From Symbiodinium natans (taxonomy: Eukaryota > Sar > Dinophyceae > Suessiales > Symbiodiniaceae), in contig CAJNDS010002046.1 of the NCBI GenBank assembly GCA_905221605.1, forward strand, positions 1 through 64,000: DNA of 64,000 bases. The letters are read 5' to 3'. A program made the position numbers and the translations under genes. The notes beneath the pieces are model-generated. The model was not told where the DNA came from and searched no databases. It saw only the letters and a program-made list of their open reading frames with translations. Shown here piece by piece: positions 45,182 through 56,687 of this stretch; the first letter of the stretch is position 1, and each line of letters starts with the position of its first letter.

Positions 45182-45501
45182 GTCCGACAAGGCCTTGGGA
45201 TTTGGGATGCGCGGAACCCGAAACACTGGAGCAACTTCTGGAGCAACTGCAAGGCTATCCGCTGCTACCTAGTTCCAAGGTTACTGCTTTTCTTTCGTTC
45301 AAGGGGCTTAGGCTGGGGGCGGGGGGCGCCCTTGCTCCCACTTCCCCACCCCCCCCCCCCCCCCCCCCCCCCCGCCCGCCTGCTCCGAAACCCTCAGGCG
45401 GCACCGTACCCGATGCCCAGGTAATTACATTTAGCCCAGGTCGTCCTGGACGTTTCGGAGTCACGACACTTGGAGCTGTAAAGTACGGTCTGTCCTCCTA
45501 G
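45182..45501 (+). CDS. Candidate two-exon 3' end of a plus-strand gene
   Basis: Exon 45182..45279 (acceptor AG|GT, donor AAG|GTTACT) reads CAEPETLEQLLEQLQGYPLL. Exon 45421..45501 (acceptor CAG|GT) continues in frame as VITFSPGRPGRFGVTTLGAV to a TAG stop. The 141-base intron holds a run of about 27 C. The frame is open with or without splicing. Upstream exons were not fixed, though an open segment at 44860-45050 (RVVVSEIWSGNKRHYPHQGN) may belong. Not recognised. Confidence 0.35.
45348..45374. repeat. Poly-C tract
   Basis: About 25 consecutive C. Similar runs occur at 45625-45640, 56150-56172, 56935-56949, 58681-58704 and 62702-62714. Confidence 0.95.
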
Positions 45502-46784
45502 CATTCAGTTTCGAATTGTATTTGTAGAGTTGTAAATATTACAAACAATTTGGCAAGGCTTCAAAGGAATTCCTCTTGCGTTGGTGGCATTGTTCATTCA
45601 AGCACTGGGGAGGCCCGCCCCACCCCCCCCCCCCCCCCCCTTCCCACCCCCCCAAACCCCCATTTGCGCAAGGACGGGTTTGGAAAGGATTCTCATGGGT
45701 TTGAAGGAACCCCTCTTGATGGCATGTGTTCTTTAAAGTTTAACGCGAGCTTGCCTTGCCCTGGCTGAAAGTGTGGGAGGGGAAGGAGCGTTTGGGGCAC
45801 CCCCACCCCTGAACACGATACTTATATGACAGGTTTGGTGTCACGGGTTCGCCGCTTGCTTGCCTACTCTTGCCCTGCTTGCTGTTGATTTGCTTGCTTT
45901 CCTTGCCGTTGGCTTGCATGCTTGCCGGTTGTCTTGCTTGCCTTGTGCCGTGTAAAAGACAAACGTGACAACGCGGAACGGGAATTCTACAAACAACAAA
46001 AATCGAACAAACAAGAACGGCACGACAAACACTGGACCCCTCTATCTTCCTTGCTTCCAGCATGCTTGAGCTTGAAGAGAGGTCTCCCCAAGGGGGGAGT
46101 GTCTCTACCTCTTTCTGCACGGCTTGGGGTTAGGTCAGCGCGCCGATGTTCAAGGTTCGTCCAGGTGAAAGGACAAAGTGCTCGCTGGCAAGCCCGACAC
46201 GATGGCGGAGCGATGAGGACCCAGTTCCACTAACAGGCGTTAGGGACATACAGTAATTGACATGAGACTCAAGCCTCTCATCCCCAGGAAAGCTCAGTTT
46301 GCTGTCTGGGCATCAGCCTGGAACTGGGACGTCTCTAACCTAGACTTGCACCTCAAGGTCTTGGTGGGTTTACGCAAATCTCAACCTTCCAAGACTTGGA
46401 GTTGGAGGGGCCCGCTGACACAGTGGCTTGTAAGGCCAGGGCATCCGTTGAGCCGGCTGAGATAGACGAAGTGATGAGGACGCGGCCTCAAGAGAGCAGG
46501 ACGGGTAGCGGGTAGTTGCCTCACGACTTCCGGCGTTTCCCAAGGGTGTGGGGGGGGGGCACGACCGTGGCGCAGGCCTCTGGAGTATATGGGGCACCCT
46601 TCATGTCAAAGTCGCGTGTCATGCATACGGGCCGCTTTCTAGACTCTGGCCTTGCAAGCCTTCCGAAACTTGACTCATGACAAATAACACCCTGTGTGAT
46701 GATTTCGGAAGCCTCTCTGCGGCCGACTCAGAAGAGTGGACATTGCTAGACAAAAAGCTCTCCCCACAAGCACGAATAGGCTGC
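45502..46784. other. Stretch expected to hold 3' exons of the dehydrogenase gene
   Basis: The catalytic YxxxK exon of the short-chain dehydrogenase should lie here on the minus strand but was not found. Contains a TTGC-rich stretch (45850-45955). Confidence 0.3.
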
Positions 46785-46858
46785 CTGCGCCGGACGCGCG
46801 GACGTTTTCCAGAAGCAGCGACGTGAGCAAAAATGGCGCCAGTACGTTGACTGCCAGC
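46785..46858 (-). CDS. SDR exon
   Basis: Acceptor AG|GC, donor AG|GC, 74 bases. Reads LAVNVLAPFLLTSLLLENVR then ASGA. Confidence 0.7.
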
Positions 46859-49059
46859 CTGAGTTTGGGATGGAAGCAGAACCCGTCTCCGTGTCTTTGT
46901 CTCCCGATGCGTGAGACAAGCCCCGCTTCACAACCGGGTTCCTGGCGAGTATTCATTGCCTTCAGGCGTCACCTTTCGCTTGCCTGTGTAGTCCCCTGCG
47001 AAGGTACCTTCGGGCTTGTAGGACTTAGCGAATGTGGAAGTAAATAGTTTGCTTTGATGGGGCATTGTTGCAATACATAAGGTTCCAGTGGAGGGCCACA
47101 ATGTGCTCCGGTCAAGGAGCCCGGTGCTGATCTGAAATCTTGCACACAACTCCTAATTGCGTTCCTCGCGGATCCAGGCACTCATTAGAGTCGCATGCCC
47201 TGGACAAGCCAATGGCCCAGCCTGCGTTGTTGAGCAAGCCGTGAATCACCTTTGCCGGGCTCATGGACGTTTGGGGCCGAGTGCAACCGCCATGCACTTC
47301 GACGCACGCCGTCTGCAAAGAGTTGCTGTGAGAAAGCTGATGATGCTTCGCCGCGAAGCTGCCCATGTTTGTGGGATATACACCCTGCGAATCCCTACCA
47401 TGCTTAAACGCACTGCAATCAGGTCCGGTTGCTGGAAACTGCTTCGACACATCTTCACCAAGCCTCGTCGAACACACTTGGGAGGGACAAAATGAGACCC
47501 GCTAGGCGTGCATGAGAACCTTGCATGGTTTCGTTGCCGGTGAGCATGCGTGCCGCACCCAGGAAACAGTAGACATACTCGTCAAATCGTGTTAAAGCAA
47601 ATGCCTATACTCACTATGACGGACATATGCAGGCTTCCTGTCACGCCCAAGCGGGCCTCCGAACCTCAGATGTCAGACTCAGGTCGGCCACCTAGGCTGT
47701 TCAGTCATGGGCTCGGTTTCAAGACAGGCTCCGAGGATATGTGGGCCATTCTGGTTTAGCATCCTGACCTTTGAGGACCAGAAACTGCGAATTTTCTACT
47801 AGCTGAGACGCGACCGAAGAAACAAGACAGGAAGAACCATCAATACTCTTCCGTAGCAGTGACAAAGTCTGTAGAAAAGGGAGCGGTCTTCTCAGGGATG
47901 CGGACCAGCATAGCACATGCACTCGAAGTGCTCCTGCTTCCCTAAACAAACATGAAGCTGCTCTTAAGGCCCAGCACCCCTTCGACCCTAATCTTCAAAT
48001 CGAACCTGAGCTGCCCAACCGGAGCTGGGTGGCAAATCCATGGACTTTGGCACCAAACTTCTGCAAGGACTTGACCAAGGATTCCTTAAGGGCTGCGTGG
48101 TGACTGCCTGCCCTGGACAGGTTCCACAGAAATAGGTGCGGGTGCAGAGCGGCTCTCTCGAGGATTCCAGGGATTCAGGCACGCGTGACCAGTTAAAATG
48201 AGCCTTGAAAAAGCAAGGACTTATTTGGCTAGACCCGGAACGCCGCATCACCCAAACACACTGACATACTGACACGGCTGACGGGAAAAAGTGTACCTTG
48301 GTGCTATCTTTTCATCATGCTGAACAGAGGATGTTCGGCGTTACAAGTGATCTCTCATCAGTCGATGTATGCCTAAGCGACGCTGGAACGAACTATGACT
48401 GGGATCCTGTTTTTAACAAAGGCCAGGCATCGACCTTGGCTGGATCACGCCCGTGCACAATGAGCGTACAGCGCTCCTGCAAAGGCCATTCGGAAGCTGG
48501 TTCTGAGATTCACGCTGCCGGCAGTGCTTTTTAACCAGTTTCGCGGAGTAGGACAAGTTCACTTCTGAAAATTTAACTTCAACTGAGCATCACTGACACA
48601 AGACCATCTTCCGACACACTCCCAGTTTCCTGGCCTGGGAGGCGAGAATCATACATGTCTGGGTACATCCTTTGAAGAGACCCTTTTTAAGGCTGCGCAT
48701 GCATGCTTTTTGGAACAAACCCCCTCCAGGTACCCTGAACCACGAGCCCGGCACCGATTTTTTTTTGCTGCCTCATCCTGCATCATCCCTGGCTCCCGTC
48801 AATGACGCGATTGTCTGTTCTACTAAGGGGGCTTACAAAAATAAGGGACCCAAAGCCCCCTCATATTCTAGTACCCCAGATGATGGGATTCCCTTATAAT
48901 AGGGACCCATGAAGGACCCCAATAAAGTACGTACCCTAGTTTCGGAAACCCCCCTCCCAAAAAAGCTGCAGGCTCCTTCGCAAGCAGCTCGGCTGTGAAC
49001 TCGCCGATGCCAGAGGTGGCCCCCGTGACAAGGAACACACGATCTTCGAGCTTTTCCAT
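46785..49059 (-). CDS. Short-chain dehydrogenase/reductase gene (3' end not found)
   Basis: SDR enzymes are NAD(P)-dependent oxidoreductases with a Rossmann fold. Exons read, in order: 49059..48976, starting at ATG, with the cofactor motif TGATSGIG (MEKLEDRVFLVTGATSGIGE); 48107..48020, ALKESLVKSLQKFGAKVHGF, the next helix and strand; 47249..47222, VIHGLLNNA, completed to the NNAG motif; 46858..46785, LAVNVLAPFLLTSLLLENVR, the long helix after NNAG. Order and spacing match the family. Acceptors are AG|G where fixed; donors are GA, GT, GC and GC. Phase mismatches show that small exons are missing between the first, second, third and fourth. The catalytic SSS/YxxxK part downstream was not found, so completeness is unknown. 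Confidence 0.65.
47222..47249 (-). CDS. SDR 28-base exon with NNAG motif
   Basis: Acceptor AAG|GT, donor AG|GC. Encodes VIHGLLNNA plus the first base of the Gly codon. Confidence 0.5.
48020..48107 (-). CDS. SDR exon
   Basis: Reads SHHAALKESLVKSLQKFGAK then VHGFATQL. The acceptor is uncertain by a few bases; donor GTTGGG. Confidence 0.5.
48976..49059 (-). CDS. SDR exon 1
   Basis: 28 codons, donor AAG|GA. Reads MEKLEDRVFLVTGATSGIGE then FTAELLAK. Confidence 0.75.
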
Positions 49060-51290
49060 GGCCCGGGACTGACTGTGCAGAAAGTGCAGTGCTGGCCGCT
49101 ACATGATCGCAGATGTTCTGAGTTCTGAGTGACAGATAGGATGTGGGAGTTACTTCAGGCAGAACCACATATCCCACGTCAAGAGTAGAGACGGTTTGGG
49201 GTTGGGCTGCTTCTCGTCCCACGAGTAGAGGCCGCAATCCCAAGCCCAGGCCTAAGTTAACATGCCCGGATGATGATGACGATGGTGGTGGTGTTGATGA
49301 TGATGCAGATGATGATGATTCTTGTTCTTGTTATTGTTATCTGTTATATGTACTGGTATTGTCACCACTTGCAAATTTCTTCGACGCGAGTGCTAAGTGC
49401 AAGTTTGCTTCAGCAGGCTTCTCTGGGCCTCGGCAAAATAAGCTTGGCAGAACTTGTGACCCGGATTGTCAACCAAGAACAAATATCTTCTTCTTCCTCT
49501 TCTTCTTCTCGTCCTCCCCCTTCTCTTTCGCAGTGCCGTCCCAGAGGACAGACAAACAGAAGTGAACTGCTCCCCATTGCACCTCGAAGCCTTCGATTCG
49601 GCGTTGGAATGGGTTGCCATCCCAATCTACGGCCTTGCGGGGCTGAGGCTGGGAACACGGTTTTTGTCAACCCTGGTAGCCCAATGGTGGAGAGGATTTG
49701 GGGCAGTTTTGGAACTTCTGATAGCCTGGAAACAGGGTTCCATGCAATTGGGGTCTTCCGGTGCCAAAAAAGGGCATTGACAGGAGAGCATGACGCCCAA
49801 TGACACTTTGTCTCTTGGTACAATGCTCTGTCTTGGGAAGTTTGGCAAACGGGCTGAAGAGCAGCCTTTGCAGGCCCCACTAAAATCTGTCCAAGTATTC
49901 TGCTAAAGGTGTATGTCGTGGACATCTTCAAAGCATTTCTTGGTTGAGCACAGCTTCTGTCACGCCTCCTTAGAACCATTTTTGAAACCTGAACCCCGGA
50001 CACTTTCTACGACCTCTGAGTGCTGAGTTCCAATGCACCGAATGAAAGAAACCCATGTCTGCCATATGCACTTAGGCCAGGCATCGCACCTACCGCTGCA
50101 ATCCGGACCACAATGCGGAACAAGGCAATGTACATAATACGGCCTCGTGCAAAGCCTTACATCCTCTATTGGCAAAGTCATCATCGTTGAATTTGGGGTA
50201 CGATGGACATCCACCCCTCAAACCCCCTCAGCACTTGACAATCTTAACATGTGCATACACCAAGCTGTTTTGCTCTGCATGCGCACCAATGAAGCTTTCA
50301 CATGCGTGGAAATGGGATCATTAGCAAAGCCACCACGACGCACCCGGAAGGTTTTTTGTTGGAGCTGGTGGGCCGGAGGGCTTGACAAAGGCGGGTGTTC
50401 GAGTCGTATTGTCAGGGCACTTGGCATTCTACTGCAGCGGGAGTTTCTATATCCAAGTTCAAGTAGGCCCATCAGCAAGATGTCGGATGCAACCTTGATG
50501 GCAGATACGCGCGGGTCCGCAGGGACAATTCTTTGGTCCTGGGATTCCCCGCGGTATAAGTGCTCAGTCATGCTTAGTCCAAACATTCCAGACATTGAGA
50601 GCAGCAGCTTGGAAGCCGCAAGCCTAAGAATGCAAGTGTTTGAGCCTGAAGTCTTGAAGTCTTGAAGTCTCGAAGCCCACAAGCCCCACTCCCTGCGTCA
50701 TTCCACAGCGCTGTCGCTACCTCTGGAAAGCTCGCGCTGTGCACATCCATCACAGGCCAGCAGGCCCTCCACCTAGGGAAGTGCAGAGTGTAGCGGATCC
50801 AGGCTGACTGCATTCTTTGAGACTTGCGAGGCTCAAGAGGACTCAAGATGAGGCTCCCCTTAGCCCAACAAAAGCCACGCTACCTACGACTGCTCACCGC
50901 AAAGCCCCGCATCCACTCTAAACTCCGCGGAATGACTATCTCTCAAGGCATATGAGCGTGAGGTGAAGTCTACTGTGTAAACACCCGCTCGAGGCCAAGA
51001 AGTCGACGTGGCTTCAGTCTCTGCGCGAATTCCAACTCCTTTTTCCCACATCCTGTGACTCTGCTTTTCCGACCCCACACCTGACTGTCTCGCAGAGCCC
51101 AGGGGCCCCTAAACCCCAAAATGTTCCCGAACTTCGAACATTTAAAATCCTTCAAGGAAACCCTGGACATGTTGCAACCATCGTCCCAGACCTCTTCGGC
51201 GCTGCCCGGCTCCTGCCCCTGTGTAGGGAAATCTTGCAAGGAGTGGGAATTGGCAGAGCCCAGTGACTTGCAAATGTCTCTCCCTCTCGC
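49060..51290. other. Stretch with no assigned gene
   Basis: Overlapping frames of 150-197 codons on both strands around 49410-50680 have no motif. Imperfect GAT/ATG and TTC microsatellites lie at 49270-49320 and 49484-49510. Confidence 0.35.
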
Positions 51291-51350
51291 CTTTGGGTCC
51301 ACCCAGGACAAGGCATCTTTCCAGCGCTGCTCCCAGCCGTCTATCCACTC
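51291..51350 (-). CDS. Candidate exon, function unknown
   Basis: Exactly 20 codons between acceptor AG|GA and donor AG|GC: EWIDGWEQRWKDALSWVDPK. The high Trp and charged content looks coding. Not recognised. Confidence 0.3.
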
Positions 51351-52157
51351 CTGGGATCTCTTAGATGTTCGCAGGAGTTGGCGCAGGTTAGTTCGCCGGT
51401 TTTGGGAAAGGTGCCTTTCAGGTTGCTTGTAGGGACAAGCTGTGGAATCTGTGGCTCAGGGGCAATATATAACCACCAGCTAGATCTGAAGATTCAGACT
51501 GCTGAGCTGCGAGTTGACGTTCCCTGACACATCTACTCATGGTCAAGCTGTTGTACGGAAACACCGTTTTGGCAATAGAGGCACATCTCCGTACGAACGT
51601 TTCGCCACATCTCAAACTACAACACATGGCTGTCTAGCATGGTGCTTCTGCTACTGTTGATGTCCAACACCGTCCCCCATTTTGAAGTATGCCGCCTCAT
51701 CAACTCCGCCTGAGGCACGCGAAGTCTGGTCTGCAGGTCGAGTCTCCAAATTCTCAGGGTTACGATTTTCTTTCCTTGGCTTGCTGGACATGTCGCCCCG
51801 ATCAACTCTGCAGTGGAACCCTAAACCTTAAACTCAAAACTCTACACATCCTGCTGACATTGAATTTTACTCGCCCTCTGTATGCCAAACCCTTCCAAAA
51901 GTGCGAAGGCTTGTACAAAGTGCCTCGACTTGGGTTCTTAGAAGCATTACGTGCCAAATGAAAAAGCTCTCAGAGCTCTTGGAAATGGAACTACACACAC
52001 ACACTCCATGCATATATATATATATATGTATATATGAGCCTGAGACCTTTGGGGTTCTTTTGGCTTAGTTTTTACAAAGGTAATTTAAACATGTAATATA
52101 CATCTAAATATACTTAAACAAGAGCAACTATATAATAAAGCATCCTCGTATAGCACA

Positions 52158-52545
52158 TCTCTACAGTGCTCGTTTCAAATTCTTAAACCATTTCTTGATG
52201 TTGTATGAATGTTAGTCTATTTCTCTTACCTATATATTCCATCATGATTCTCGTCTAGTGGACATGCTTCCCAACAGAAAACACCTCTGCAGTGCTCGTT
52301 TCAATGTTTTTTTCATGTTTTTGTTGATGAAAATGCGTCTGTCAATGCTGTTCTGTTTCTCCTGCCTATATATTCCATAGTGGTTCTCGTTTTTTCGATA
52401 TGCATCCTAACAGAAAATATCTCTACAGTGCTTGGTTCAACAATGTTCATGTTTTGTTGATGAAAATGATTCTGTGAATGCTGTTCTGTTTCTCCTGCCT
52501 ATGTATTCCATAGTCATTCTCGTTTATTCGGTATAGATGCATGGG
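52158..52545. repeat. Tandem repeat, three copies of about 130 bp
   Basis: Units start at about 52159, 52285 and 52421, each with CTCTACAGTGCTCG then CCTATATATTCCAT and TTCTCGT. AT-rich and moderately diverged. Confidence 0.85.
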
Positions 52546-52919
52546 ACCGGGCCGTTGCCAGCGTTCGGCCAGTGACATGGGAGGGACAAGCACTCGAGGA
52601 TTTCCTGCCAAGTTGGTGCTTCAGGGCCCCAAGAAAGGGGCATGGTCAACAAGGAAGGGCACTCCGCTTGCAAGGCCGAGCAGAGGGTTGCTTGAGAAGA
52701 CCTCCCTGCTGGACTAGCGGCCCGAAGTCTGCCGTTGATGTCGACAGACAGTTGGGCTCCTCAAGACGAAATGCCGGCTGAGTTGCAGGATAACTGCAAA
52801 GGCATAAAGCCCCCAAGCATCGTGGAACTGGTTTTGGCCACCATACCCACCAAGGTCTGCAGCTTCTCCGCGATGGAATACGAAACAAGGTGATTCCGGT
52901 ACTCCCAAGGCCTGCCAAC

Positions 52920-53194
52920 TAGCGAAAGCTGCAGCGTGGTGCTGCCCGAGCCTATCACTCTTGCCGCCACTTCAGGCAAGAGTGCAGCACACTCAACCTC
53001 TCTGGCAAAGCTTTGTTTGGAGCCTACCTTGAGCACATAGTCACCACACACATCATAACCAAAGCGGGTGCGACCACGGTGAATAAAACATGAGACGTCT
53101 TCACCAGAACCCATATGCCACACATGGATCTGGTCTCTCGGGAGCCCATGCAGCAGGTCACCATAGCTCAGGTCCGGCACATATGCCACGAGCC
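52920..53194 (-). CDS. Kinase-like exon, tentative
   Basis: A long minus-strand exon from AG|GG to CTA|GTTGGC. It contains [20 protein letters not shown] and [20 protein letters not shown] then [15 protein letters not shown]. The order of a Gly-rich turn, a VLK lysine and a following REVE glutamate resembles the N-lobe of protein-kinase-like domains common in dinoflagellates. No HRD or DFG part was found in the window, so this is at best a fragment of the gene. A microsatellite begins about 100 bases upstream. Confidence 0.35.
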
Positions 53195-53304
53195 CTGGAA
53201 GGGTGAACCCGCAGGAAGGCAAGTGCAGCCAGGAGCTTGAGAAGAAGCTCCTTTGTCGCCAGCGTCAAGGGGCAGGTAGACCAGTCTGAGAAGGTGGGGC
53301 CCCT

Positions 53305-53620
53305 GGCCCGCCCGCCCGCCCCCGCCCGCCCGCCCGCACACACGCACACACGCACACACGCACACACGCACACACGCACACACGCACACACGTGTGTGCA
53401 CACGCACACGCGCACACGCGCACACACGCGCACAAACCCACACACCCACACACCCACACACACACACACCCACACACACACACCCACACACACACACACA
53501 CCCACACACACACACACCCACACACACACACACACACCCACACACACACACCCACACACACACACACCCACACACACACACACCCACACACACACCCACA
53601 CACACACACCCACACACACC

Positions 53621-53667
<47 letters not shown>

Positions 53668-53738
53668 ACCCACACACACCCACCCACCCACACACCCCAC
53701 CCACACAAGAGAGAGAGAGAGAGCGAGAGATTGAGAGC

Positions 53739-53772
<34 letters not shown>

Positions 53773-53818
53773 AAGAGAGAGAGTGCGCGCGCACACCCGC
53801 ACACACACACACACACAA
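53305..53818. repeat. Large compound microsatellite (CGCC, ACACGC, CA, CACACCCA, GA)
   Basis: About 500 bases of simple repeats: CCGCCCG at the left, then ACACGC, CA and CACACCCA blocks, then GA from 53708. All frames through it give His-Thr or Val-Cys repeats and are spurious. Confidence 0.95.
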
Positions 53819-54479
53819 ACACAAAAAACAAACAAGAAAAACACAACCCCAAAAAAAAGGGAAAAAAGGGAGGGGAAGAAGACACTATCACTCGGACAGA
53901 GGTCAGGCGGAGGACAGGGGGTGCTTTTGGGGGGAGGCCCCTTAGTGTCGCCTCCGGGTCCGCACCTGCCCTAAAGAACCGCAAGACCATACAGAATCTG
54001 TCCGACCCGGAGAATTACCAAGATTGTTCTTTGAGAATCCTTGAAGGCGGGGTAAAAGGCATGCCGTCAAGGCCCCAGGGTTAAACAGTTCAGCAATCGG
54101 GAAAGCTGAAAACTTAACAACACTTAAAACTTGAAACTGCTACAGACGGGTGCCCGGAACTCTGCATCCGAAACCCTCATGAGCCAAATAGCCACCCTGA
54201 AGCCTCAACCTCTGAACCCCTAACGACCATAACCGCCAGAGGGATTCCATTTGCCCCAGCAGGCCAAGGGCCATGGCTGGCTCTGCCAGAAGCCTGAGGG
54301 AGGCGAGCCAGAAGTTCGCGACAGCGGGTGCTTGTCCACCAGCTTCGAGGCACTTCCGTTGCTGTTCCAGCTTCGCCCCGTCGTTGCGACACACTGGGCT
54401 GCACATAGCTACCACAGTTCTAAGATGGTTTGTGGACTGATCACTTCGAGCAACAGAAGCTGTGCTGTCAAGGATGCCT

Positions 54480-54850
54480 GATATCATTTAAGAAACAAAT
54501 ACATATTTTATCGTATACATGCATAATAATGACAGGCGCAATGTATATTGCCAAGCAGGCTGGCTCTCTCAGAAACTATGCCTGAAGAGAACATCGGGAG
54601 CGCAGCAACTTTTACAACTTCTTTGTGATAACGTAGCATTATGTGCGTAGGCTAAGGCTCCGAAAATAATGTAAATAACTTAAATATTTTAATTCTTTAA
54701 TACGTTCTCTATACATAAAGAAAAAACAGGTAGCAACATAGCACATAAACGTCCCCCTCTCTCTCAAATATATATATATATATGTATACATATGTGTTAC
54801 ATGTGTGTGTTCATATATATATATATATATGTATGTATACTTTCTTTCTC
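54480..54850. other. AT-rich stretch with TA repeats
   Basis: No gene; TA runs at about 54770-54785 and 54815-54830. Confidence 0.7.
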
Positions 54851-54888
54851 CCCACCCATCGTGATCTCAAACCCAGTAGCAGGAACTC

Positions 54889-54952
54889 CTGGGCAAGCTC
54901 CACCTCCGCTTTGAGGTTGAACTCAGGGTGGGCCAGGCCGATCTCCACATAC
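54889..54952 (-). CDS. Candidate exon, function unknown
   Basis: Acceptor AAG|GT, donor CAG|GA. Reads YVEIGLAHPEFNLKAEVELA. Could belong to the same minus-strand gene as the kinase-like exon. Not recognised. Confidence 0.3.
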
Positions 54953-55054
54953 CTTATGGTTCCAAGAAGATCAAGAGTTCAGGGATCTCTTTTTCCTAAA
55001 CCCTTTTTGCATCCAGTAGAAAAACCCCAAACCCCAAAACCTAACCCTAAATAA

Positions 55055-56474
55055 ACCCTACCCGAAACCCAAAAACCCTTAGAGGGCTTAGGGCCGTTTA
55101 GCCTTGGATAGTCAGACCACGGAGTGATGAGGGGCTCGGGGTTCTGCACGGGCTCTGCGTTCGAAATTTAACTAGGTTCAGCAAAAGGAACAAATGGAAC
55201 CGCTTCAGAGACAAAAGCAGCCATATTGACATATTACAAAGCCGAAGACCCTTTTTTTGGCTGAACTGCTACCTATCGTCTACTTCTTCTTCTGCAGGGC
55301 TTGAGGGCGATGGAGGTTCACCCCAATTCACGCGCACAAGCGCGCCCGAAAGCCCTGTTCTGAGGTCTGCGTGATTACAACATGTACGAGGAGACGTCCC
55401 TCCGCCCAGACAACACGGAAACAAACACCCCCTCTCGCGTTCTCTCTTTTTTTGCACGCTTTGGGGTCCCCCAGTTGGGGAACCCGGCCACGACGGCCAT
55501 GCGGGTTCGCGTCCAGTCATTAATCGTCTTGGTGTTCGGGCTGGTGAGATACACGTCGGTTCTGTTCCCCGACGATTTCGACAACACGCAGGCCCTCCCT
55601 CTCTCTCTCTCTCTCTCTCTGTGACTACTTTTGCTTCTGCAAGACTTCAGTAGGCACCTTCTCCAGAAGGCCGAGCTTGGGCATAGGTACCGGTACCCCA
55701 GTCACTAAACTCTCGAGTCCTGAACCCAAGAACCCAGGTAGCTTACTTAAAGTCAGCCATCGGCACGCTGAGGGCCGAAAAGGCATCCGAGCCTTGACGT
55801 AGAGGGCGCGGTGAGCAGGAACAAGATACACCTGCATCTGAAGTGGGTGTAAGGCCTTTCAGGAAAGAAAGTGTCCCTCGCCATGTTCGGGTGCCCCGAC
55901 AGTCTGTTCTACATGTCCTATGGACACGATTTTGGGGTTGCGGTTTCGATCGGACTATGGCTCGGGCTTTGTCCTTTTGTCCGCTAGGCATTACCCCGTA
56001 GGCTTGAGAGTTTTGGCCAAACACAGCAACCCTCAGCCAAAGCCGTAAGCCTTCATATCAAAATACGCCTAATACACCATGAACCCTTATCAGCCCTCAT
56101 CGGCCCACTGAGATCCACTGATGCCTCGGGCCGTAGGTGTCTTGGTAGCAGACCCCCCCCCCCCCCCCCCCCTCCCTTCCACTACTTGCCCCCCACCGCC
56201 TTCAAGCCAACCCCGCTTCACCTCTATGCACCCCCCCCACCCAGCTTGTTTTTCTTGTTGTACCGCCGCGTCTGGGGTGCCTGGTTCATACTTGAGCCTC
56301 AAAAGGGCGCTGCGCAGGCCCAGGCCGAGGCGGGTCGCCCTAAAGCCCTAATCAGCCCTAAACTCATCATAAACACCCCTAAGCTACCATTACCCTCAAG
56401 TCACGCAAGCTCCAGGTTCCAGGTTCGCGCCGAATAGTACACGGAACTCAGGCTCCAGCGATCCAGACGAACAT
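55055..56474. other. Stretch with no assigned gene
   Basis: Short CCCTAAA-like motifs at 55040-55060, a CT run at 55596-55621 and a poly-C tract at 56150-56172. No frame with a motif. Confidence 0.4.
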
Positions 56475-56687
56475 TTGAATGCCAAACGCGAAATACCTGG
56501 TGTAGGCTTCATGGGGTTTAGGGCTGCGGAAGGCCACTTTCTAGCTCCCTATGTGGGCCTCATGCTTGTAGTACATCTTGCAATTACATTTACATACTAC
56601 CATCAGCTAGTCCGGGTTTGGTTGCTCGGATACTCTTGTGTGTACGTCGTGAATGTTGTCTTCCACCTGCGACATGGAGCAGGATAA
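56475..56687 (+). CDS. Possible small membrane protein or exon
   Basis: 70 codons from ATG to stop. Two hydrophobic stretches are separated by YHQLVR: YVGLMLVVHLAITFTYYH and VWLLGYSCVYVVNVVFHL. Balanced composition for a chance frame but no known family. Confidence 0.25.
   Translation: MNAKREIPGVGFMGFRAAEGHFLAPYVGLMLVVHLAITFTYYHQLVRVWLLGYSCVYVVNVVFHLRHGAG

Noticed and set aside
47719-47949. SSVAS motif as the catalytic Ser segment of the dehydrogenase
   Set aside because: It precedes the NNAG exon in transcription order, the wrong order for the family.
53158-54084. Several long frames with His-Thr, Val-Cys or Gly-Cys repeats
   Set aside because: They are translations of the CA/GA microsatellite in every register.
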